This document shows, one piece after another, positions 55,889 through 63,451 of a DNA stretch of 64,000 nucleotides. How positions within the stretch are numbered: the stretch's first letter is position 1; every line of letters begins with the position of its first letter. The notes below the pieces were generated by a model. It saw only the letters and a list, made by a program, of their open reading frames with translations. It ran no database searches and was not told the origin of the DNA. The stretch is from CAZGSN01 sp964371655 (GTDB taxonomy: Bacteria > Desulfobacterota > Binatia > HRBIN30): assembly GCA_964371655.1 (NCBI GenBank), contig CAYJOD010000025.1:1-64000 (forward strand), read 5' to 3'. Made by a program: the position numbers and the translations under genes.

Positions 55889-56283
55889 GACCACAGAGAT
55901 GAGTCAGGAAACGAACGGTACCGCTCGCTGTGCCCTCGGCGTGGCACACGTTTCTATTCTTGTCGGCACGCGACGATTTCCGAGTGGCACGGAAAGGCCA
56001 GCTCTCCTCTCCCGCAGTGAGAGTGTCGATTTTCTCGCGAACACGCCCTTCGAGACGCCGCCAGAAGAAGGCGGCTCCTCAGGGCGAACGGAGCTTGGCT
56101 TGCTTTCATTGATCTTTTTTCCGTTCGTGCTGAGGAGGCCCCATCTTCTGGCGGCGTCTCGACGCACGGTTGCGAGTTTATCGACAGTCTCAGTGATGCG
56201 GGCGAGGGGGCGCTTTCAAACACCGGCGCCAGCCGGGTTGCGGGTGTCAGCGCGCGGTGGGCCCTCTTTGTCTCTGTCGTGAA
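55873..56283. repeat. Four-level nested palindromic repeat
   Basis: Level 1 is bounded by CCACAG...CACAGAG and CTCTTTGTCTCTGTCGTG. Level 2 starts AAGGCCAGCTC (~55994) and ends near GGGTTGCGGGTGTC (~56250). Level 3 is 56018-56190, bounded by GAGAGTGTCGAT and ATCGACAGTCTC. Level 4 is 56050-56160, with perfect 14-bp ends CGAGACGCCGCCAG / CTGGCGGCGTCTCG. The remaining gap to 56362 holds a truncated piece of the 188-bp repeat. No gene. Confidence 0.78.
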
Positions 56284-56362
56284 CCTGGTGAGAAATGGGA
56301 ACTAGGACAAGCAATCCGCATGCATCCGTGTCCATCCGCGGTTGCTCCCCTGCAGTTGGGCC

Positions 56363-57823
56363 ATGAAGCAGCGTCGCCTCCTGTACGAGTCCGTTCGCGA
56401 TGGCGCCCTGCGCGACTTCCTCTTTGAAGAAGGCGTCGAGTTTCCATGCGGCGGCACGTCGCTCTGCGGCGGCTGCCGGATCCGCGTGGTCTCGGGCGAT
56501 GTTGCGGCGACCGCGGAGATGCGTGATGCGATCAGCGCGAGCGAGGTCGCGGACGGCTGGAGATTGGCCTGCCGGGCCGAAGCGCGCGGCGTCGTAGAGC
56601 TGGAGGTTGCGCAGTGGTCGCAGCATATCCTTAGCGACGAAGCCGCCGTGCCCTTCGAACCGCGGGCAGGTTTCGGAGCGGTGGTGGACGTCGGCACGAC
56701 CACGATGGTCGCCCAGTGCATTGACCTCGAGTCGGGCCAGGTCGCCAAGGTAGTCACCGCGTTGAACGACCAGGCCCGTCATGGCGCCGACATCATGACC
56801 CGCATCGAGCACGACCTTCGCCATCCCGATCAGCTCGGCGACATGATTCGCGCTCAGGTGCGCAGCATGCTGGCGCCGATGGGCGCTCTCGAGGAGATCT
56901 TGCTGGTGGGCAACACCTGTATGCACCACCTGTTCTGCAATCTCAGCGTCGAGCCGCTGGCGGCCGTGCCGTTCCGGTCTCCGCATCTCGGGGCGCAGAG
57001 CTTGCCGGCGGCGGTTCTCGGCAGTCCCGCCGTGTTTCTCCCCTGCCCGGGTGGGTTCGTCGGCAGCGATCTCTCCGCCGGACTGGTCGCCACCGGACTC
57101 CTCGACTCAGCCGACCTCGGAGCCTTGCTCGACCTCGGAACCAACGGCGAGATCGCCGTCGGCAATCGCGAGGGCATCGTCTGCGCCTCCACGGCGGCGG
57201 GTCCCGCCTTCGAGGGCGGCCGCATCCGTCGCGGCATTCGCGCCACACACGGTGCGATTGATCGGGTCGAGTGTCGCGACGGACGTCTGCATTGCCACGT
57301 CATTGGCGGCGGCGAAGCGCGCGGCTTGTGCGGCAGCGGCTTGGTGGATGCGGTCGCGGCGGCATTCGACCTCGCCTGGATCCAGCCTGGCGGCCGCCTC
57401 GAGAACGGGCGCGTGGACATCGAGCTCAGCGCCGACGTGCGCCTGACCCAACGCGACATTCGCGAGCTACAGCTCGCCAAGGGAGCGGTGGCCGCGGGGT
57501 TGCATTTGCTGCTGAACGATCGCCCGCTGCGCGCCGACCGTATCTTCCTGGCGGGTGCGTTTGGCAACTACATCCGCGCCGAGAGCGCGCGCCGCATCGG
57601 GCTGTTGCCCGCCTGGGCGACCGCACCGATCGCCGCCGGCAACACCGCGCTGCGTGGTGCCCGAATGCTCTTGCTTGCACCGTCGCGCCGCGCCGCGCTC
57701 CTCGAACGGCTCGCCTCCGTGCAACACGTCGAGCTCGCCGGCGACCCGCGTTTTCAAGACCTGTTCGTCGAGCTCATGCAACTGGGAGCATCGCACGTTC
57801 AGAAGCAGAGGGACACGAGATGA
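56363..57823 (+). CDS. RACE-type reductive activator of corrinoid proteins
   Basis: A 486-residue protein. The N-terminal [2Fe-2S] ferredoxin domain has Cys29, Cys35, Cys38 and Cys70 (CGGTSLCGGC ... RLACRAEA). It is followed by an ASKHA ATPase-like domain of the DUF4445 family with FGAVVDVGTTTMVAQ, LLVGNTCMHHLF, LLDLGTNGEIAVG, GLCGSGLVDAVAAAF and FLAGAFGNYI. Such proteins use ATP to drive electrons uphill and return Co(II) to Co(I). It would repair the corrinoid protein at 48045. ATG 56363 was chosen as the start of the ferredoxin domain. Its stop overlaps the next start by 4 bases. Confidence 0.95.
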   Translation: MKQRRLLYESVRDGALRDFLFEEGVEFPCGGTSLCGGCRIRVVSGDVAATAEMRDAISASEVADGWRLACRAEARGVVELEVAQWSQHILSDEAAVPFEPRAGFGAVVDVGTTTMVAQCIDLESGQVAKVVTALNDQARHGADIMTRIEHDLRHPDQLGDMIRAQVRSMLAPMGALEEILLVGNTCMHHLFCNLSVEPLAAVPFRSPHLGAQSLPAAVLGSPAVFLPCPGGFVGSDLSAGLVATGLLDSADLGALLDLGTNGEIAVGNREGIVCASTAAGPAFEGGRIRRGIRATHGAIDRVECRDGRLHCHVIGGGEARGLCGSGLVDAVAAAFDLAWIQPGGRLENGRVDIELSADVRLTQRDIRELQLAKGAVAAGLHLLLNDRPLRADRIFLAGAFGNYIRAESARRIGLLPAWATAPIAAGNTALRGARMLLLAPSRRAALLERLASVQHVELAGDPRFQDLFVELMQLGASHVQKQRDTR

Positions 57824-58626
57824 GTCATGCAGTAGCGAAAATCCCGAGTGCGGCTCTAGTGGCATTGTTGGTACTGCTGCCGCACGGTGCCGTCGGCCAA
57901 TGTTGCGGCGACTGCAGCGGCGACGGTGTGGTGACCGTCGACGAGGTCGTCACCTCGGTGAAGCGGGCGCTGGCGGGCTGTTCGGATGATGGCATCTGCA
58001 GTACGGAGAGCTGCCCGGCGCAGCTGGCGCAGTGTCGTAGCGACCTGGCCGCCGCCCAGAGCTTTCCGGCTTCGGGGCAGATCACCACGTACGGGGCGGG
58101 CTCGGACGGCGATGTACAGGCGGGAGCGATCCTATCGTACACGGACAACGGCGACGGCACGATCACCGACAATAACACCGGCCTGATGTGGGAGAAGAAA
58201 GACGACTCCGGCGGCATCCACGACGTGAACCCCACGTATACGTGGGGGATGTATTCAGCGCCGCATACGATGAACGGTACGATGGTGACCGCGTTCCTGG
58301 CGGCACTCAACAGCGCCGAGGGTTTTGCCGGGCATACCGACTGGCGTATCCCAAACTTGCGGGAACTGCAGAGCATCGTCGACTACCAGATCCCGTATCC
58401 CGGACCGACGGTCGGCGCCGCCTTCCACCACGCCGCCACCTGCGGCGGATGCGTCGAGGTGACGGCAACGACGTGCAGTTGCACGGCGCCCGCCTACTAC
58501 TGGGCGTCGACTACCTTTCGCGGCGACCCGAACTACGCGTGGAGCGTCAACTTCGAGCTCGGGCTCGTCACCCCCGCGAATAAGAGCCTGGCCCTCAGCG
58601 TGCGGGCCGTACGCGGCGGCATGTAG
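57820..58626 (+). CDS. Secreted DUF1566 (Lcl-like) protein with dockerin-like start
   Basis: A 268-residue exported protein. Signal peptide AALVALLVLLPHGAVG is followed by one Cys-bracketed EF-like module (CCGDCSGDGVVTVDEVVTSV ... ALAGC). The C-terminal domain has YTDNGDGTITDNNTGLMWEK, TDWRIPNLRELQSIVDY, YYWASTTF and SVRAVRGG, the order typical of DUF1566/Lcl C-terminal domains, which are related to C-type-lectin-like surface proteins. ATG 57820 overlaps the RACE stop (ATGA), an unusual coupling of a surface protein to a cytoplasmic activator. Confidence 0.8.
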   Translation: MSHAVAKIPSAALVALLVLLPHGAVGQCCGDCSGDGVVTVDEVVTSVKRALAGCSDDGICSTESCPAQLAQCRSDLAAAQSFPASGQITTYGAGSDGDVQAGAILSYTDNGDGTITDNNTGLMWEKKDDSGGIHDVNPTYTWGMYSAPHTMNGTMVTAFLAALNSAEGFAGHTDWRIPNLRELQSIVDYQIPYPGPTVGAAFHHAATCGGCVEVTATTCSCTAPAYYWASTTFRGDPNYAWSVNFELGLVTPANKSLALSVRAVRGGM

Positions 58627-58697
58627 TGCTTCGATGCTTGGATGGGAATAACCGTTTAGCCGTATGAACTTGAGGATGGCATGCACCGAAGGAGCGC

Positions 58698-58853
58698 CCC
58701 TCGATACGCCGCCAGAAGAGGGCGGCTACTCGGGGCGAACGGTTTGGCGGCTATTCTCAGCTGCTTGTATCCGTTCGTCCCGAGTCGGCCCCTCCTGAGT
58801 AGGCGCCTCCTTAGGCGCCGTATCGAAGGATTCTCAGGGGCCGTATCGAGGGA
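58698..58853. repeat. Palindromic repeat (CCTCGATACG ends)
   Basis: Ends CCTCGATACG and CGTATCGAGG are inverted. Inside are CTACTCGGGGCGAACGG and CCGTTCGTCCCGAGT, the same modules as 45231-45356 but in reversed order, plus AGGCGCCT hairpins. Non-coding. Confidence 0.75.
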
Positions 58854-58892
58854 CGGCACAGAGGTCAGCGAGTACTTCAGACCGCTAAACCC

Positions 58893-59076
58893 GAAAACCT
58901 CGATTAGAACCGCGGATGAACACGGATGGACGCGGATTCGGAAGCGAACCACTTCCTTTCGAAGCGTATCGATTTTGTCCGGGCGAATTCATCGCCTGAA
59001 TCCCTGCATGCCCCGTTTCTGGTTTTATCCGCGTTCATCGGCGTCCATCCGTGGTTCCAACTGAGTTGTCTGGGCT
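58893..59076. repeat. 188-bp dispersed repeat, copy 2
   Basis: Direct repeat of 28970-29157, differing by a few substitutions and a short deletion near the right end (GGTTTTATCC versus GGCTGGTCTTATCC). The gap 58627-59155 contains this and the previous element and no gene. Confidence 0.85.
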
Positions 59077-59155
59077 AAACGGTTTCGGATGGGAAACGTA
59101 GGAGCGTATCCGACGCAAGTCCTGGTTGGCTGAGTCTTGCATGGATGCCTTTCAT

Positions 59156-59896
59156 CTACTCCCTGTAATCAACCAAGGCGGGTGGATGGAGCGAGCGGTC
59201 TTCCAGGAGACGCAACGCCGCTTCCAATACCGCGTGCTGATGCGCGGCGTTGCCCGGACTTCGTAGAGGGTAGCCGTGTGCGAACGGAACGAACAACGCT
59301 CGCGGCGGTCGAACCCGTTCCGCGACCTCGCGCAGAAGCTGGATGGCCACGGTGCAAATCCCCTGGCGTTCGAGCTCGGCTGCGACCAGGCCCACGGCCT
59401 GGTTACACATGGGTCAGACGGGAACGAGCAACGCGACGTCGACTCCATCGGCTAGCAGCCGACGCGCGACCTCCGGCGCTGTGTCCCGGATCAAGCGTCC
59501 CGGCGCGGTGATCGATCCCATGAACGACAGATGCCGATGATTCACCGTGCCGATGCGCTGCCGCTCAACGAGCTCGCGCACACGATCGATCGGGAATGCA
59601 ACGTTTGGGTCCGCGCGCATACCGCTGTGGTCGAAGGATTCGCTGCGGTGGGTGTCGGCCAGCGTGTGCACGTCAATGCCAGCAGGAATATCGCGCAGCG
59701 ATACATCACCACCGCGCACCGACTCATCGAAGCGATCCTGTCCCGGCACCACGAACCCCGCACTCGAAACCAGTGCCAGACGGCACTGCGCGAGTGGCTT
59801 GCGGAGCGGCGTCCACGGCACCGGATCGATCCGGCGCCAGCGATAGGCCTTGAGGAACAGGCGCAGCCGAAGCGTAAACTCGTTTGTCGATCCCAT
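59156..59896 (-). CDS. Selenoprotein, glycine/betaine/sarcosine-reductase B-like, UGA-coded Sec
   Basis: Two adjoining frames separated only by an in-frame TGA (59414-59416) form one 246-residue protein. It starts MGSTNEFTLRLRLFLKAY, continues LALVSSAGFVVPGQDRFDE, FDHSGMRADPNVAFPIDRVR, HLSFMGSITAPGRLI and DGVDVALLVPV, then U161-P-M-C164 and NQAVGLVAAELERQG, REVAERVRPPRALFVPF and PGNAAHQ. The order resembles the GrdB/PrdB-type selenoprotein B family, where this position is Sec or Cys in a U/CxxC motif. A SECIS-like hairpin follows the UGA. ATG 59896 was chosen because the family pattern begins there. Reaction unknown; thiol/selenol redox chemistry is likely. Confidence 0.8.
59385..59403 (-). 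promoter_or_regulatory. SECIS-like hairpin after the UGA
   Basis: In the mRNA, an exact 8-bp stem (ACCAGGCC / GGCCUGGU) with a GUG loop begins 10 nt after the UGA, placing the apical loop about 18 nt downstream. This is the distance and shape expected of bacterial SECIS elements that recruit SelB. The apical GU fits the usual requirement. Confidence 0.65.
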
Positions 59897-59976
59897 GGCG
59901 GCCTCTCTCTTGCGGGTTGAGCTGTAGCGTTCGGCCAAGTCGCTGTCTGTGCTCACAGGGCTTTAGCCTGGATATC

Positions 59977-60099
59977 TCACCGCAGAGACGCGGAGACGCA
60001 GAGAAACGCCAGATCGATTCCGCTTACTCTGCTTTTTCGGAGGATACGCAATTCCTTTCAGAATTTCTTCTTCTCCGCGCCTCTGCGTCTCTGCGGTGA
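59977..60099. repeat. Palindromic repeat (CACCGCAGAGACG type)
   Basis: Left arm TCACCGCAGAGACGCGGAG and right arm CTCTGCGTCTCTGCGGTGA are inverted, about 80 bp apart. It fills the divergent gap between the selenoprotein and the TraB-like gene. No other feature was seen in 59897-60218. Confidence 0.8.
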
Positions 60100-60218
60100 A
60101 GCCTTGGCAAAAGGACCAGGAGTTGATCGGCAGACATCTGGCAGCTTGCCTGATGGCGCTGCCCGCCCCCTTGCGCTCGATCCTGCGATTGCTCCAAGAT
60201 CTCCGGGAAGTCGTCGCG

Positions 60219-60986
60219 ATGCCCCCATCACGCCACATCCTGAGCTTTGCCGAGTATGCCGCGATTCGGCATAGCACACCCTACGTCATCGACGTCGCAC
60301 GCGACGGGTCTCGTCTGGTACTCTTCGGCGGGCGCCACAGCTCGAATCCGGCAGATCCAATGTTCGACCAGATCGAGGCGATGTTCCTGAAGCTGGCCCC
60401 GGCGTTCGCCCTGCACGAAGGGACACCGCCCGCCATTGAGATGGATCGCGAGATCGCGATCCGCAGGCACGGCGAGGCGGGGCTGGTTCGACATCTTGCC
60501 GCAGGCACCGGCATCGACACCGCGAGCATGGACATACCGCTGGTGGACGAAGCGCAACGGCTACGGCGCGCGCTCGCGCCGGACACGGCGCTGGTGTTTC
60601 TTGTGGTGCGCCAGCTGGCGTCGTTCAACCGCAAGACAGCGCGCATGAATTTCGACGCGTACTTCGCCGAGTTCTTCGAGCTGATCGGGCCGGCACTGGG
60701 AATCGCGGCGCTCGACTGGCCGCTGATCGAGGCCGAGCATGTGCGCGTCCTCGGACGGCCGCTGTCACCGCGCAGTGTGACGGCGATCGAGACCGACCCG
60801 ATGTACGACGACCTGCCGACGCAGCGAATCTCGCGCCTGTCGAATCGCCTGCGCGACGAGCACATGCTCGGCCGCCTACTCGACGCCGTGGCCGAACATG
60901 AGCGCGTGTTCGCGACGGTGGGCGTGAGCCACGCCGTCATGCTGGAACCCGCACTGCGGGCGGCCATCGAGAAGCAGGGCCGGTAA
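60219..60986 (+). CDS. TraB/Tiki-like (GxxH motif) hypothetical protein
   Basis: A 255-residue soluble protein. It carries two GxxH motifs at the ends of the domain, GGRH near the N-terminus (LVLFGGRHSSNP) and GVSH near the C-terminus (FATVGVSHAVMLEPAL), plus an ALHEGTPP segment. This is the arrangement of the TraB/PrgY/Tiki/ChaN superfamily, proposed metallo-hydrolases or haem-binding proteins. Function here unknown. ATG 60219 is preferred; ATG 60153 would add a hydrophobic 22-residue stretch. Divergent from the selenoprotein gene. Confidence 0.6.
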   Translation: MPPSRHILSFAEYAAIRHSTPYVIDVARDGSRLVLFGGRHSSNPADPMFDQIEAMFLKLAPAFALHEGTPPAIEMDREIAIRRHGEAGLVRHLAAGTGIDTASMDIPLVDEAQRLRRALAPDTALVFLVVRQLASFNRKTARMNFDAYFAEFFELIGPALGIAALDWPLIEAEHVRVLGRPLSPRSVTAIETDPMYDDLPTQRISRLSNRLRDEHMLGRLLDAVAEHERVFATVGVSHAVMLEPALRAAIEKQGR

Positions 60987-61028
60987 CGGGAAGGCGCCCG
61001 CATTTCCGCGGCTGACGGCAGACAGCGA

Positions 61029-62711
61029 CTATGCCGTTTCTTGGCCGAGGCTGATGTCTTGCGGAATCAAAACACGGAAGGTCGACCCGCGGCCGAGGTT
61101 GCTTTCGACGGCCACGGTGCCGCCGAGAGCGTCGACCAGAGAGCGTACGATGTACAGACCCAAACCGACGCCGCCGTAGCGGCGGGTCGACGAGCCATCG
61201 CCCTGGCGAAACGGTTCGAAGACAACGGGTAGCAGGTCCGCGGAGATACCAATGCCGGTATCGCTAACCACGAACTCGACACCGCCGCCGCGTCGCTGGG
61301 TGCTAATGAGCACGCGCCCCTGCTCGGTGAATTTCAACGCGTTGCGTACCAGGTTCTTGAGGATCACCTTCAGCTTCACCACATCGGTGCGCAGCAGGAT
61401 AGTTTCGGCCGGCGGTTGCCAAGTGACATCGACCGCCGGCACGTTGCCGGCGAAGGAGCATTCGACCCGCAGTTGATCGAGCAGCGTGTCGAGTGCGATC
61501 TCGCTGATCTCGATCGGCAACTGTCCCTTGTCGATACGACTGAAGTCGAGCGTCGCGGCGATGAGATCGAGGAGCTCCAGCGAGCTTCTGTCAACCCTTT
61601 CAAGGATTGCGATTTGTTCGTCCGTCAGGCGACCGAATGAGCCGTCGCGCAGCAACGTTACGTAACCCACGATCACGTTCAACGGGGTCCGCAGCTCATG
61701 CGACATGGTCGCAACGAAGTCCGATTTCACACGGTTCGCCTGCTCCAGCTCTTCGATGAGCAAGGCGTTGGCAAGGGCGAGGGACCCGATGTGCGCGATG
61801 CCGGCAGCGAGACGCTTCTGCTGTCGGGTGAACCGTTGCTCACGCCCGCGGTAGGCCGCGGTCTGGAAGCCGACGAGGTCTTTGCCGCGTCGCAGCGGCA
61901 GGTAGAGGACAACCGTGATCCCAAGCGACTGAGCAAGGCCGGGAATGATCTCATTAGGATGCTCGCTCATCACCACCTGAACAACACCGAGCTCCTCGAT
62001 CGCCGCGACCAAGTCAGTCATCGCCGCTCGCGGCAGGCGCACGGAACGTGTCTCCACCCGCTCCTCGGGCGCATCGCCATGGCTGGATACGACGGTGTAG
62101 GTGTCGTCCTTCGATTGCCACAGCCACGTCCGGCTAACATCACACTGCAACGCTTCGGTCGTGCACCGACACAAGGAGTCCAGGAGCCTGGGTGTATCGA
62201 GCGACGAGATGAGCGCCTCGCCGACGCGTCCGAGAGCGGCGGAGTTCTGGGCTTCCTCCCCTCGCTCCGCTCCGGCCCGCGCACGTTCGCGGCGAGTCGC
62301 GGCTTCGCGCAGCGCGCGGCTGACCGCCGGCACCAGGCGGGCCAGCTTCCCTTTGATGAGGTAGTCGTGCGCCCCCGCCTTCATCGCCTGCACGGCAAGG
62401 TCTTCGCCGACATGGCCGGAGACGATGAGGAACGGCAGATCAAGTCCCGTCACGTGCAAGAGCTCCAGAGCGGCGGGCCCGCTGAAGCGCGGCATCGAGT
62501 AGTCACAGATGATGAGATCCCACTCGCGCCGCACCAACGCCGCCGTCATTGCTGCTGCATCCTCGACGCGCAGAACCACGGGAGCGTAGCCGCCGCGGCG
62601 CAACTCCGCGGTCACCAACTCTGCGTCGTCCTCGGAATTTTCGATCAGCAAGACGTGCAGCGAGATGCCACTGTGGTCCGCTTCAGCCGCGGACAGGGTC
62701 TCAAACTCCAT
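61029..62711 (-). CDS. Receiver-GAF-histidine kinase
   Basis: A 560-residue cytoplasmic two-component protein. An N-terminal receiver domain has the phospho-acceptor Asp70 (ICDYSMPRF) and acidic pocket residues 27-29. It is followed by a GAF domain (~155-310) and a kinase core. The kinase core has the H box MSHELRTP with His338, N box LKNLVRNALKFTE, G1 VSDTGIGIS, F box VFEPFRQGD and G2 GGVGLGLYIV. There is no transmembrane segment. Receiver-first order suggests it is driven by another kinase; no cognate regulator is adjacent. Confidence 0.93.
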   Translation of the reverse strand: MEFETLSAAEADHSGISLHVLLIENSEDDAELVTAELRRGGYAPVVLRVEDAAAMTAALVRREWDLIICDYSMPRFSGPAALELLHVTGLDLPFLIVSGHVGEDLAVQAMKAGAHDYLIKGKLARLVPAVSRALREAATRRERARAGAERGEEAQNSAALGRVGEALISSLDTPRLLDSLCRCTTEALQCDVSRTWLWQSKDDTYTVVSSHGDAPEERVETRSVRLPRAAMTDLVAAIEELGVVQVVMSEHPNEIIPGLAQSLGITVVLYLPLRRGKDLVGFQTAAYRGREQRFTRQQKRLAAGIAHIGSLALANALLIEELEQANRVKSDFVATMSHELRTPLNVIVGYVTLLRDGSFGRLTDEQIAILERVDRSSLELLDLIAATLDFSRIDKGQLPIEISEIALDTLLDQLRVECSFAGNVPAVDVTWQPPAETILLRTDVVKLKVILKNLVRNALKFTEQGRVLISTQRRGGGVEFVVSDTGIGISADLLPVVFEPFRQGDGSSTRRYGGVGLGLYIVRSLVDALGGTVAVESNLGRGSTFRVLIPQDISLGQETA

Positions 62712-62949
62712 ACGTCAGAACTCTTATCTCATCCCAGAGACCTGAAGAAGGACGAAGCGATTGGCGTCGCGGATTGAGCTGCGCCGAACGCCGCGCTCTT
62801 GCAGGGTTCGCAATCAGTCACGGAGTCAGTGACCGGGACTCGCGGGGACGCTGCTGACAATGTCGACAGATCGACCGCGCGCTGCGTTTGTCAACTCAGT
62901 CAGCAACGTCCCCACGGACCGGGGATTCCGAGTTGAACCGGAAGATTGA

Positions 62950-63266
62950 ACCACAGAGGACCCAGAGACCACAGAGATGAGTCAAGGAACTTCCGGACGC
63001 TTTTGTCTGTGTAACAAGGGTTTCGTTTCTTGTCGGCACGCGACGATTTCCGAATTGTGACCGCAAGGCCAGCTCCCCTCGCCCGCATTACTTGCGGGAG
63101 AGGGTTAGGGTGAGGGAACCGCGGTGGATGGGCGGAGCGCAGCGTCGAGGAAAAGGTGGATCCCTCACCCCCGCCCTCTCCCGCAGTGGTGCGGGAGAGG
63201 GTGTGCTTCCAAACAGCGGCGCCGGTTTGGGTTGCGGGCGTCAACCGCGCTGGGTCCTCTGTGGTT
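62950..63266. repeat. Nested palindromic repeat
   Basis: Outer arms ACCACAGAGGACCCAG and CTGGGTCCTCTGTGGT are inverted. The next level begins CAAGGCCAGCTCC (~63064) and ends GGTTGCGGGCGTC (~63243), as at 20206 and 55873. The centre here has CTCCCGCAGTGGTGCGGGAG and GGGTGAGGG/CCCTCACCC hairpins instead of the GAGACTGTCGAT insert. Another palindrome (GGGGACGCTGCTGAC / GTCAGCAACGTCCCC) lies at about 62846-62915. No gene in 62712-63451. Confidence 0.75.
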
Positions 63267-63451
63267 CCTTCCCTCTTGGACCAGACTTGTTGTCACTGCG
63301 GACTCGGCTACGGCTGCCGTTGCAGATCTCGTGGTTGTGACTCGTCAGATGTGCCTGAGTTACGCAGGACATGCTCCTACGTCCCCGCGGGTCTCCGCTT
63401 GGGCGTTTGGCAACGCGGATCAGTTTCTCACAGCCCCTCAGCCCGTAGCTC

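Noticed and set aside
59156..59410. Independent small gene starting at the ATG after the TGA
   Set aside because: The frame is continuous with the upstream part, lacks its own ribosome binding site and begins in the middle of a conserved redox motif.
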